The notes beneath the pieces are model-generated. The model was not told the DNA's origin, made no database searches, and worked only from the letters and a program-made list of their open reading frames with translations. Below, piece after piece: positions 55,701 through 64,000 of a stretch of 64,000 bases of DNA; the stretch's first letter is position 1; each line of letters begins with the position of its first letter. Both the position numbers and the translations under genes were made by a program. The DNA is taken from assembly GCA_031771865.1 (NCBI GenBank), contig JASISA010000002.1:372001-436000 (forward strand), in the 5' to 3' direction. The DNA comes from Nothophaeocryptopus gaeumannii. Lineage: Eukaryota > Ascomycota > Dothideomycetes > Mycosphaerellales > Mycosphaerellaceae.

Positions 55701-56024
55701 CGATCGTACAAGGTGGAGCTCATTGGCAAGTCCAAGGAGGAGCTTGCGGCCCTTAAGCAAGCTCGTAAAGAGAAGTTTGGCAAGCGAGCGGATCCGCAGA
55801 CAGGCCTGTCAAAAGACTACATCACAGATTCCGAAGACGACGAGCGGAGCCCTCCTCATTCTGTCGAGCCCCCAAGCGACGACGAGGAAGACCTTGCGGA
55901 TAATGAGCCTCTCTCCGACGCTGAGCGTCCCAATCGGGTCATCTCACAGATGCAAGGCGATAAGAATCCCGAAGCTTCAGGCAGTGACGGAGAAGTCGAT
56001 GATCACGTATCAGACGCGACCTAA
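52788..56024 (+). CDS. Reb1/TTF1-like Myb DNA-binding protein
   Basis: This 1078-residue nuclear protein resembles RNA polymerase I termination and chromatin-boundary factors (Reb1 type). The N-terminal ~600 residues are charged and disordered, with many Lys/Arg clusters (KPKSKKRKR, KRKVKRTSKSD, KGKRGKRGS) that can serve as nuclear-localisation signals. A helical domain (ALADQVFEEVRRRNDMNDFDLRTAIQDWK) precedes two Myb-type repeats. Repeat one is 'GPWTNEQDEVLRSAYIRNPDRWTKISETVGRTAADCKDRWRKQL' from residue ~711; repeat two is 'GPWSTNEEDALITAVNECIQ..' from ~763, with a longer insert before 'RRPADKCREKYQKLRSR'. A conserved tail domain (residues ~870-1000) follows. The frame ends at TAA 56022, but the same frame stays open and protein-like for 76 more codons (see 56025-56255). 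Confidence 0.82.
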   Translation: MGQSSSQLEQTSASQHPAAREPTPTPSETGSQALARDLEQSALSSSQEFREELQGRTRSHAPTKRVAKPVKTQSRAAQLREEANKVSKQPQRQRKTAARDREASRPASRPQKWREVTLEDEGDNQTRIPPSPAPFIVLPADHQPQWTAFVELPNAPEKPVELERREGDEGNMTRTKQSKRKVAGAPSVENSPVKPKSKKRKRTAEAEAQPDSDHIAQETVPKAKKSRKRMQAKDDDALSDGTNQPVVKQEPVAEPSSPSAAELDAARDGRQLTDLDMRDESLIPSSETTYEELENKRRFARNELRKFVQEWERDQKIYHGKAKWSKDAGGNAYIKYAAEGKRFKRGQHTEAEHIRAEERQEQIEATREGLLRSILKSEIESSRAADEMIVDRAPSVAKEVIEPESASEPVESTKPTKGKRGKRGSQTAAQERETTHQNENDADIEAEEDEPAPRKRKVKRTSKSDAAKQDVDFLAPDMEDEGGPSRPRRVANERQQIPTSAVDEDSAQQPTPPESDEGDEPDEPDEPEVAVEDLDVGVRILPQHRVSNWVARQQDESPAPPEAIPKAKRKRTSKFRDDGEEDFEPREDTVGPEDSNSVSTAAREESKEARRASAISNQSEKPDEMSAPSKPIIRRSAMSSGSFTADEKALADQVFEEVRRRNDMNDFDLRTAIQDWKTCTAFKDEIQEAFPDRSKPSLRKFCQRRYHTQERGPWTNEQDEVLRSAYIRNPDRWTKISETVGRTAADCKDRWRKQLQYREKHAGPWSTNEEDALITAVNECIQAIKDERHRDLELVNSRERLEALVNWKVASEKLKGRRPADKCREKYQKLRSRIAKNQNAASSKPARKTYAAQKENYKLIAAKREVKKFEVGDFYDVFTEIHTAFKDHKQKFHNEDNVVWSIISGKTLDSRFSHFYAAGKLRKVAMENAIETWTSKNARMQRKLEKAKTVPAKALVLAQWIENKVPGQQLTRSYKVELIGKSKEELAALKQARKEKFGKRADPQTGLSKDYITDSEDDERSPPHSVEPPSDDEEDLADNEPLSDAERPNRVISQMQGDKNPEASGSDGEVDDHVSDAT

Positions 56025-56255
56025 GAGGTGCCAGAGACTCAATTCACTCCTGCACCTCAGTTCAAGGCTATTAATCGTGTCGGCGAGGAGCCAGACACTC
56101 CTGACGCCAAGAGCTTGAAAGGCACACCGCGACTGAGCTCCTCTGAGTTCGTTGGGAGATGTACAACAGACCCGAGCAAGCGGAATACTGGCGACGAAGA
56201 GAACCAGAGCGTCGGGAAGACGGTCAAAAGGAAGGAGAAGAGATCGGGTCCGTGA
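56025..56255 (+). other. In-frame coding-like extension after the Reb1-like stop
   Basis: Directly after TAA (56022-56024) the same frame runs for 76 codons to TGA 56253-56255. It reads 'EVPETQFTPAPQFKAINRVG', 'PDTPDAKSLKGTPRLSSSEFVGRC' and ends basic (KTVKRKEKRSGP). It continues the Ser/Glu/Pro and Lys/Arg style of the upstream protein. It is probably the original C-terminus cut off by one nonsense change, or the stop is a sequence error. There is no UGA-CUA readthrough context. Confidence 0.5.
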
Positions 56256-58384
56256 TGCACCCCTTGAAGACACTGTTCAGCCTGACTACACTCATGGATA
56301 CGACTCATGACGACGCATTGTCTTCGGTTGCATCTCGTGCTGCCTTGTTTCGCTGCAGGTACAATCATGCTCGATCCCTTCGATCACGACACCATTCCGA
56401 CTCGAACGACTCACGGTCTCTCAGCTGACGACGACGCATCTTGTGTCGCCACACCTCAATGCAGGTACGATCGAGCGCTGATCCAACGGCCACCTCGACA
56501 CCATAGAGGACTGAATACTAACGAACGATTGCATCTTTGAGTCTCAGTACGCAATTCATTGCATCGTACACACTGTCCACAATTCATTCCAGACGGTTGT
56601 ACATAGCGTTTTTCATTCATTTGCTTGGCGCGCTTGATCATCCTTCTGTGCTACCTCGTCAACGTCTCTGTGTCACTAATGTTGTATACAAACATGAAGG
56701 CCTCTGCAGGTCTTTCAACATCAAGCTGTCAACCGTGAATGCGGTGAACCAGACCCCTGTCACGTTCCGCTCTCGCCACTGCACGATACAGCAGGAATTG
56801 GACACGCTAGGGCGAGATCCGATGCAGCCATATTGATGGGCTGGGATACGACCTTCTGGACGCGAGAGTGATTGCGCAAAGGACGGGGGAATGCTGCCGA
56901 CGACGGAGATTTAGAGGCCGGAGCCTTCGATGCGATGTCATCGGCTAACAATCACCACGACGGAAGATCAGCCGGTTCCTTGACAACGAGGAAAACACTC
57001 CGAAGCGCTTATGCAAACACACGAGCGATCGAAGCGGGCGACGGTCGATCATGCCTCCAGTCTGTATATCGGATGCAGAGGTGGCTGAAAGGATTCGGAG
57101 TGATTTGCGTCATCTATGCCTATTGGAAGTAGTGGGCAGTGAAGTCGAAGCACAGCTGGTAAAGAACGAGCAGCACGATAACAGATCAATCGTATCGAGC
57201 AACCCGCGACTGTGGTGAACACCTACAGTACGGCATGCAAAATTTGCATCCGAACAAAGCTGGGATTCTTATCATCTGAACGCCCGAAATCTTCCTTTCA
57301 CGCGAGGGCAAAGATCTCAACCACATTCGCCGACAACAGCACACAAACATCTATCAACATCGTTTCAAGCACACAGCTTCCAGAAATCGGCGCTCGACAC
57401 CCGCCCAGACCGCAACATCGCTGCTGTATGTCTTGAAAGCCGCCAAACTGAATACGGTAGTCGCATTGGACCCAGCGCTACGGCCCCGGACTCCACAGAC
57501 GCATTGGACACGAACAACCCTGCCAAGTCCGCCCATGTCATTTTCTCCTCTCTTTCTAAAGCCGCGCGCATGTTTGACAGCTAGGACTAGGGATTTGTGA
57601 CGAATTGGATGAGGTGGCGGGATCTGGAAAGCGCTTCGCCGTTCAGTAGTCAGAATCGGTGAGTGTCGTCGAGTTCGTTGATGCACACATAAGATGTGGA
57701 CGACATGAAGCAGGAACGAAGAACGATGCACTTTCAAAATGATATGTTGCACGAACCTACCTGTTCACGCCGAAGAATAAGAACGGAGAAGGCCCGAAGA
57801 AGGCAACTGACAGCCGCCCATACAAAACGTTTTCTACACACACGCAACGATATCCACTCCCTCGGCGACCTCGCCGGGGTAGAAGAGCGCCGGACTCAGA
57901 TCTTGCTCTGCCAACCCGAAACATGAGCCCTACTCATGCGCCGTTCAAATCCAGAAGATCTTATTAAGTCCTGACCCGCCGTTCTGGCTCCGCCGTGCCG
58001 CCCTCTGCGGATTGAAATCGTATCCTACCGCATGGGTTCATGTACGCTGCACGTCTGCGGATCTGGACAGCTGCAATGTACGCAAGCTACGCAGACTATA
58101 CGGATTCTTGCATAGGACGCATCTATTTCCTACAAGATGGCCAACGCGGCTTTTTTCTTCTCTTCCTCCAGGGGGCAATCCGTGAGAGATCTTGAGTTTG
58201 TTGAGCCCGTCTCGCTGGATATATGTTGACGCTTCATCTCCATCTCTTCTTTGACCACTTCTCGACGGACCTTAAAAAACTTTACCAGCTCTTACGCGTC
58301 CTTCTATCTACTATGCAAGCATAACTTCACACTCCTCCACCCTATCACCTGCTCCGGTCGGCCTTTCCACTCCCTTAGACAATC
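56256..58384. other. Large intergenic region, no supported gene
   Basis: This 2.1-kb region has only short frames on both strands. The final 150 bp before the Pth11-like ATG contain pyrimidine-rich tracts (CTTCTTTGACC, CTCCTCCACCC), usual for fungal 5' leaders. I see no repeat, tRNA or transposon end. Confidence 0.4.
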
Positions 58385-59991
58385 ATGATCTTCACCGTCC
58401 TGGACGCCATATTCGATTTCAACACCAACATGGTAACCCGCTCACTGCCTGCAGGCGTCAACTCCAACCTCGACTGGCCAACACCCAACTACATCAACCC
58501 AGAACGGAGAACATGGCTCCCAGCTTTCATGCTCATATGGCTCAGTGCGAGCACCGTACTCGTTGGCGGAAGGTTTTATTTGAGAGGGAGGAAGCAGGCG
58601 GGAACTTTTGGATTGGATGATGTGTTGGTTTTCTTTGGATGGGTAAGTAAGAAGATGTATGGAAGAGGAACAGAGAGAAGGAGAGGATGGATGCTGATTG
58701 AGGAGATATTTTTAGTTGTTTTCCATTGGTTTAACAACAGCAACCTGGATCGACGCAACACACTATGGTCTCGATCGGCATACCTGGGATATGAAACCTC
58801 AATGGACTGTTGGTGCTGCATTCGTAAGTCCGCCATGCACCCACCCCCTTCCTAACCGAACCTTTGCCCTGCGCAACCAATCACTAACACTTTCTTCATT
58901 CTGCAGATCGGCTGGCTCGCCCAAATCTTCTTCCTCCTCTCCACCGTCTGCACAAAACTCTCCGTCCTCCTCTTCTACCGCCGCATGGTAAACCAAACTC
59001 TCTCCCTTGTCTGGCTCTGGACCCTCCGCTTCGCATTCGCCTTCACCTCTGCCTATGGGATAGGCGTCCTTTTAGCATATTTCTTCTCTTGTCAGCCGCT
59101 CGATGCGCTTTGGTTGGCTTACTCGGGACATTATGACAAAGAGTATAAATGCATTGGCGGAGATCAGGTGGCGATTACAGCAGGAGTTCTGTCGGTTATA
59201 AGCGATTTGATGGCTGTGGCGTTGCCATGTGCCATGTTGAATCATGTGAATTTGAATGTTCCGAGGAGGCAGAAGGTGGCGTTGAATGCTACTTTTGGAT
59301 TGGGGTTGCTGTGAGCTCTCTCCAGTACACATTGGTAGGGCATGGACTGACGATTGTGACATGTAGTGCAACCGGCGCAGGAATAGCCAGATCCTACTAC
59401 CTCTGGAAAGTCCAACACACCTTGGACGCGACATGGATGGGTTTCGAGCTCTTCGCCTGGTCGGTCGTCGAGTGCCAACTCGCCATAATCTGCGCTTGCG
59501 CTCCTTCTCTATGAGCTTTCTTCCGCAGATACCTGCTCGATACGCTTAGGAGAACGTGGAGTGGAGTTTCTCACTACGCGCATGGAAGTCGTAAAGATAG
59601 CATGCATTCTTCAGGCAGCCGGACAAGGACATGCCGGGAGGGCAAAGGATTCAACGAACTGAAAGAGTTGGAGAGTGGTGTACACGGACTCGCTCGACCT
59701 CCACCCGTTATACTCGGAGATGAGAGGGATTCCGCAAGATCTTCAATAGCAGGATCGATTCGCACGGGTCCGAGAAGAGGAAGTGGGAGGCTGGAAAGGA
59801 AAGATAGTCCGGTCATTACGAGTGCGGATGAGTATGAGAGTTATGTCAACGATCGACTGAGTCGACATGGCACGATTGTTGTTGCGAGGAGTAGTCGTGC
59901 AGAGACGGATAGTATCCTTAGGAGGTTTGATGATTTTGTTGATCATAGTCGATTCGATAGTCGGACTGCTATGCCGGCGAATGGGGCGTGA
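58385..59991 (+). CDS. Pth11-like seven-helix integral membrane protein with an in-frame stop
   Basis: This fungal rhodopsin-fold membrane protein is a candidate G-protein-coupled receptor. Exons 58385-58642, 58716-58823, 58907-59310 and 59367 on join in frame with introns of 73, 83 and 56 nt. The segments fit the family: 'WLPAFMLIWLSASTVLVGGRFYLRGRKQAGTFGLDDVLVFFGW', 'IGWLAQIFFLLSTVCTKLSVLLFYRRM', 'YGIGVLLAYFFSCQPLDALW', 'AGVLSVISDLMAVALPCAML', 'FELFAWSVVECQLAIICACAPSL'. There is no CFEM domain. The frame meets TGA at 59512-59514 exactly where the family continues 'APSLR.FFR'. The same frame then runs on 'AFFRRYLLDTLRRT' for 158 codons to 59991 with a Ser/Arg-rich cytosolic tail. The truncated product is 305 residues; the full one would be about 464. 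Confidence 0.8.
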
Positions 59992-61733
59992 ACCTCATCT
60001 CTTGAGGAAATCAAGTTGCTTGAAGTCTCGTTTTCCTCTTTCGGGTTCGTATCCAATCATCTGGTTTATTCTAGATCAGCGCCACTCCACCAGAATCGTT
60101 CTCCTAGTAATTGGGGTTTGAAGAGTATACCAAAGTACCAGGTCGGTTTTTTGATATCTACCGATGTTGCTAAGCTCGCCCATACTCAGAACGATAGCTC
60201 TTTTACGCCCGCTCAGGAGTTCTCAAACGTCAAGAATTGCCTGTTCAGGTCAATCCAAAACGATGCGATACCTACGATCTGTAAAGTCAATTGAGACTGA
60301 TCCTGGAGCTCGAGCTCCTGGTGGTACTCATGTATCTCAAGATTTGGTGCGGGAGAATGCGAAACGTGGTTGATCAAGAGGTCCACACATCGGACGAGAA
60401 GGTTGGTGTCATGAACGTCCAGCAAACTCCATTCACTTAATCTCTCTCGCCTTCCGAACGACCTTGATAGCACATTCGACATGTGCAAGGCGGGAATATT
60501 CCCGCTACAGGCAACGGACGGAACGCGGAAGCAAATCTTGCAATCGTGCAGATGCCGAGAGCGAAGAGAGCACTCACGCCGATGCTTGTCAGCGATTTTG
60601 CTTCCAGAAGCAAGGCGTGAGCCACAAGCGCGGTACGTGAAGCCCCCTGTGGGTTAGAGTTACTTCGTATCCTGGCACTGGGCTCTGGTGGCTTCCTGAA
60701 TATTCCGAACTCAGCCATTCGGGACGCAGCGGATGAGATCCAAGAGAGCGTCAACAAGCGACAGCTGGCTACTTATCTTTGTGAGGCACGATAAGGATAT
60801 CAAAGAGCCCACTCAAGTGAATACGGCCAGCGCGATTAGGTTGAAGGCGACGGCGCGGCGCGAAGGCAGATTGCAGAGACGGCTTTGGGTCACGGCCTCC
60901 TAGAGCCGGAAAGAAGTCTTGATGCCTTGATCTTGACCCGAGGCCTTCGAAACAGGCGCGAAGTTAATACCGCGAGTTGTCGAACAATTGTCGCCTTTGA
61001 TGGTGTGACTTCCTGCGTACCGCCGAACAGCTTCGCTGATGTTGTGCCTATTTTGGGTCGAACGCGAGGTGTATGTAGCGCAATGCAGTGTCATCCCGTT
61101 TTCAGTAGTAATCAGGGCAGGGCAGGCGTCGCCCATGTACTTGGGTACACGTGTTCTGGTGTGTGTGATGGAGTCCGCACCGGTGTTCGACCTGCGATTG
61201 CCCGATGAATGGATGGTGTACCGTACGCAGGAAGTAGCGTTGTGAAGGTTGTAGCAACGCGTAGAACGGGCGTACAGACGCGCCTTGATCAGTCGATAAT
61301 AGACGTCATCCAGGCCCTGCTTGTCAAGCTGGAGGCGTTGATGAGAATGTGTTCTGAGGACGTGTGAAGTTCGGGCGAGATGTTGCACAACAAGATGACG
61401 AATGTCAATGACTCTACTACGATAGTTCTACATAACCTAAGTTAGACATCCCGACTCTTCCCAAACCGCGTCGACCTGTGTCTCCTTTTCGCATTTAGTT
61501 CAGCCACATTTGCAGAGCACCTGAAACCGACTCCCTTGGTTTGCTTCTTCGCGGACGCCCGCATCCTCCACCCTATCCATCCATCCCATACAGCTGCATC
61601 CCACAGCTGTGCCGTCTCGGTCTCCGGAAGCATTCGCCATTTGCTGGAGCACTTGCTCTGCTTGGAACCGTCTCTCCTGACTGTAGCTGCTCGGAAGTCT
61701 GGCCGAGCTACGTATATATCTCCACTACTAATC
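59992..61733. other. Intergenic, no supported gene
   Basis: About 1.7 kb of short frames on both strands without motifs. A pair of antiparallel frames at 60885-61388 is not protein-like. I see no repeat or RNA gene. Confidence 0.4.
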
Positions 61734-62159
61734 CTACACATCGACTGCGACTGCGGCTGCGGAGCGTCGTCTGATCCGCTGCGACATAATACCAGCAACA
61801 GCTTCACGTGGCCGACTGTTTCGAGAAGGCGGCGAGAGACACTCTTCATTCCTTGCATACCTCATCGTACCACTGCCATCATACATCCCCATCGTACGCT
61901 TGCTCGACTGCAGGATCGCTACCGGAGTTGTGGGGAGTAGCGGGTGGTTATCGTCCATCCCTGGCGGGATCATCGTGAGCTCACCATCAAGCTCGAGCAC
62001 CTCACCAACAAGGTCTGTATGCGCGCTAAAGAGGTACTCCTCCGTTTGAGCGGCGCGTGATCCAATACTGCTCAACAACACCGCCAACCGTATTCTTGGA
62101 TCGCCTACGTTCCTTGCGACGGCGACATCATCGCCGTTGTCCTTATCGGTCGCTATCAT
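61734..62159 (-). CDS. Possible small minus-strand gene, head to head and overlapping
   Basis: The minus frame from ATG 62159 starts 'MIATDKDNGDDVAVARNVGD' and goes on 'PRIRLAVLLSSIGSRAAQTEEYLFSAHTDLVGEVLELDGELTMIPPG', which looks more like real protein than a shadow, up to about 61960; the rest is less convincing and may be past a splice site. Its ATG shares the bases CATG with the start codon of the plus-strand gene at 62158, which makes one of the two starts doubtful. I do not recognise a family. Confidence 0.28.
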   Translation of the reverse strand: MIATDKDNGDDVAVARNVGDPRIRLAVLLSSIGSRAAQTEEYLFSAHTDLVGEVLELDGELTMIPPGMDDNHPLLPTTPVAILQSSKRTMGMYDGSGTMRYARNEECLSPPSRNSRPREAVAGIMSQRIRRRSAAAVAVDV

Positions 62160-63987
62160 GGCCTTCCAACAGCCTCAACAACGACCAAGGCCCGCTCGAC
62201 AACTCTCCATCGATCAGAAGCCCGTACAGATATCAGCACCAATATCACCTGCGCGAAAGCGAACGATCGAAGAATCCCAAGAATGGATTCTCTTTTCACC
62301 TCAAAACGACGAACAAAGCGTGTCGCAATCCTCACGAATTCCGCGAACAGCAACACATCGAACCCTCTCCGATGTCGCCTCTCTCGAAACACACGTACGA
62401 TCGCACGATAACCCCGATGATAGTGGAACATGCCTGGGTACGGAAGTCGACGATGAGGCGGAGCTGGACAGTCTAGATGACGGTCTCCATGCATTTCACA
62501 ACCCATTCTCGGGACCGTCCAACTTGGATCAAAGTGGCGGGACAGTCCTGCCGATGCATGATGGCTTCGGCACATTTCCATCAGATGTAACATTACAAGA
62601 GCATTTCTGGCAGTTTGAGCGACACAATCCACATCGAAGGAGTAGCAAGCATCTGCGACGGCGCAGCACTGTCCAGAAGCAGCTTGACGAGCTAGAAGAG
62701 CAGCAGGATGTGAGTCCGGAAGATGAGCGAACAGCGCGGATAGAAAGATGGCGATTAGATCAGAGCCGTGCAGTGCTAGAAGAGATCGAGAGGGAAACGA
62801 GGCGGCGAAGGAGGCGCTTGAGCAGGATGAGCACGGCCAGTAGCTCGCAGGCCATTCGACAGAGCTTAGTCGAGTCTGAGCTGTCGAAAACACTCACGCG
62901 GCAGGATTCAGTCACCCCAGAAGAGTCGGAGGGGAAGACAGACGAGCAGCAACCGAGCGAGTCTTGGTGGAGGCGGATCACTCGCAAGGTCATTCAAGAC
63001 CTCATCGGATTGGACGAAGCAGCGCTTTCTGTGATCTTTGGCGAGCAGTACATCGATGAGGCATCTCCAACGCCAACGGCGAAGTCGCCGATTGCGGCTG
63101 CCGCGATGAAGGAGTCGCGCGTTGCTTTCAGAGATTCAGAACCCAACTGGGAGGTCAAGCTGCTGGATCGCATTGCGCGTGAGCTTGGTATCCTCGTACA
63201 TCAACTCTCGGAGTACGATGGGACAGCCTTCAACGCCTACAAGAATGCGCAGGAGCAGCAACTCGAATATGCCGGCCTCCCGCGAAACATTCCACGCCAG
63301 CCCTCGCTTCGCCAGCGACGACGAGAAGAGAAGGCGCGAGCAACTGGGCAGAAGCCTGAGAATCTCTTTAACCCCACTGTACCTCAATCGCCTCTGACGC
63401 CTGCTACAGAGCCCGCCGACACATCGCTGTGGGGCATCGAAGAGGAGCCAGACGAGATGGGTGAAGACAGCGAGGAAAGCAAGCTGCAGCGAGAGCGAGA
63501 GTACTGGGAGCAGGAGGTCGATGTGAAGATGGTATTCTCCTATCTCAGGAATCGCTTCTCGCGGGGAGCTCCTGCAGAGACGCAGCAGCCAACTGCCGCA
63601 GATTCGATCGGACCACTTCCAGCTTCTTGGGCGACCGTCGGCACCAGCCAGTCCGCAATGGGCACGTCTCCAGAAAGCCAGCGGAGGAAAGAGATCATCC
63701 GCCAACAGCACCCTCTCGTCTCGAAAGCTGCGGAGCGAGCTATGGAGCGTGCGAGAGCTAGTGCCGCCACTGCTAAGCGAAGAGAATCTCTGTTGAAGAG
63801 GCACCACATGGAGTTGCTTCAGCGGAAGCGTACCAGCCAGAGCAGCTGCGCTAGCCAGAGCACGAAGCGCAGTCGCCACAGCCGTAGTGGCAGCTCACGA
63901 CATTACTGGGACATCGGTGGCAGCGTTGGAAGTGTCGGCAGCGGGCCTGCTATGTCTTCAGCGCTTGGCGGCTGGGGCGAAGTCTGA
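62158..63987 (+). CDS. Conserved fungal hypothetical protein, 609 aa
   Basis: This single-exon protein starts at ATG 62158; the frame is open a few codons upstream without another ATG. It is hydrophilic and largely disordered. Recognisable pieces: 'SQEWILFSPQ' near residue 40; a charged, Arg-rich helical part (TARIERWRLDQSRAVLEEIERETRRRRRRLSRM) at about residues 190-225; a more ordered core 'WWRRITRKVIQDLIGLDEAALSVIFGEQYID' (~270-300) and 'WEVKLLDRIARELGILVHQLSEY'; 'KLQREREYWEQEVDVKMVFSYLRNRF'; and a basic C-terminal helix rich in RER/KR followed by a Ser/Gly tail ending 'SALGGWGEV'. I do not know its function. No membrane segment is seen. Confidence 0.75.
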   Translation: MAFQQPQQRPRPARQLSIDQKPVQISAPISPARKRTIEESQEWILFSPQNDEQSVSQSSRIPRTATHRTLSDVASLETHVRSHDNPDDSGTCLGTEVDDEAELDSLDDGLHAFHNPFSGPSNLDQSGGTVLPMHDGFGTFPSDVTLQEHFWQFERHNPHRRSSKHLRRRSTVQKQLDELEEQQDVSPEDERTARIERWRLDQSRAVLEEIERETRRRRRRLSRMSTASSSQAIRQSLVESELSKTLTRQDSVTPEESEGKTDEQQPSESWWRRITRKVIQDLIGLDEAALSVIFGEQYIDEASPTPTAKSPIAAAAMKESRVAFRDSEPNWEVKLLDRIARELGILVHQLSEYDGTAFNAYKNAQEQQLEYAGLPRNIPRQPSLRQRRREEKARATGQKPENLFNPTVPQSPLTPATEPADTSLWGIEEEPDEMGEDSEESKLQREREYWEQEVDVKMVFSYLRNRFSRGAPAETQQPTAADSIGPLPASWATVGTSQSAMGTSPESQRRKEIIRQQHPLVSKAAERAMERARASAATAKRRESLLKRHHMELLQRKRTSQSSCASQSTKRSRHSRSGSSRHYWDIGGSVGSVGSGPAMSSALGGWGEV

Positions 63988-64000
63988 TTACAGGTCCATA

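Noticed and set aside
62156..62893. 245-codon minus-strand frame
   Set aside because: It is antisense to the 609-residue gene, with no family features; the plus strand carries the coherent protein.
1..64000. tRNA or rRNA genes
   Set aside because: Scanning for B-box-like GGTTCGAATCC/GGTTCAAATCC strings gave only partial matches inside coding regions or without an A-box and pairing arms.

Overview
This window is nuclear DNA of a filamentous ascomycete, most likely a Dothideomycete. The reasons are short GT-AG introns of about 48-125 nt, eukaryotic housekeeping genes (COG4, ribosomal protein eL27, the rRNA dimethylase Dim1), and fungus-only families (Pth11-like receptor, ascomycete tyrosinase, F-box-like and 'LPxELRN' proteins, small secreted cysteine-rich proteins). 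The class assignment is inference. Gene models were assembled by hand: splice sites were accepted when both ends fit GT-AG and the joined frame stayed open.

Layout. 1-8 kb: the 3' end of COG4, an FAD monooxygenase, a secreted SurE-like phosphatase, a hypothetical gene and a three-exon F-box protein. 8-16 kb: a 2301-residue coiled-coil protein whose promoter is shared with divergent eL27, which is split by micro-exons. 17-28 kb: an F-box-like gene, then a cluster of 'LPxELRN' paralogues (19.3, 20.4, 21.3, 26.4 and 27.5 kb, plus 34.8 kb), some broken, mixed with Dim1, a decayed hypothetical gene and a small secreted cysteine-rich protein. 29-37 kb: an acyl-CoA synthetase, dipeptidyl peptidase 4 with a frameshift, and the mitochondrial carnitine carrier. 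38-45 kb: a multi-pass membrane protein with a damaged 3' end, a secreted cysteine-rich protein, a seven-exon tyrosinase and a dead MFS transporter. 47-52 kb: allantoinase with GATA sites upstream, and two unrelated degenerate tandem arrays (~110 bp and ~99 bp units) either side of a small three-exon gene. 52-64 kb: a four-helix membrane protein divergent from a Reb1-like Myb protein, a Pth11-like receptor and a conserved fungal protein.

Functional links are loose, as usual in fungi. The synthetase and the carnitine carrier both belong to acyl-CoA/carnitine metabolism. The SurE-like protein, DPP4, tyrosinase and two cysteine-rich proteins are exported. Allantoinase serves purine-nitrogen use.

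The most notable signals are: (i) the two tandem arrays; (ii) several otherwise intact genes interrupted by one stop codon or one small frameshift (DPP4, Reb1-like, Pth11-like, membrane protein), meaning either local gene decay or an imperfectly polished assembly; (iii) the local paralogue expansion with dead members. I saw no tRNA, rRNA or CRISPR array, and no intact transposon.
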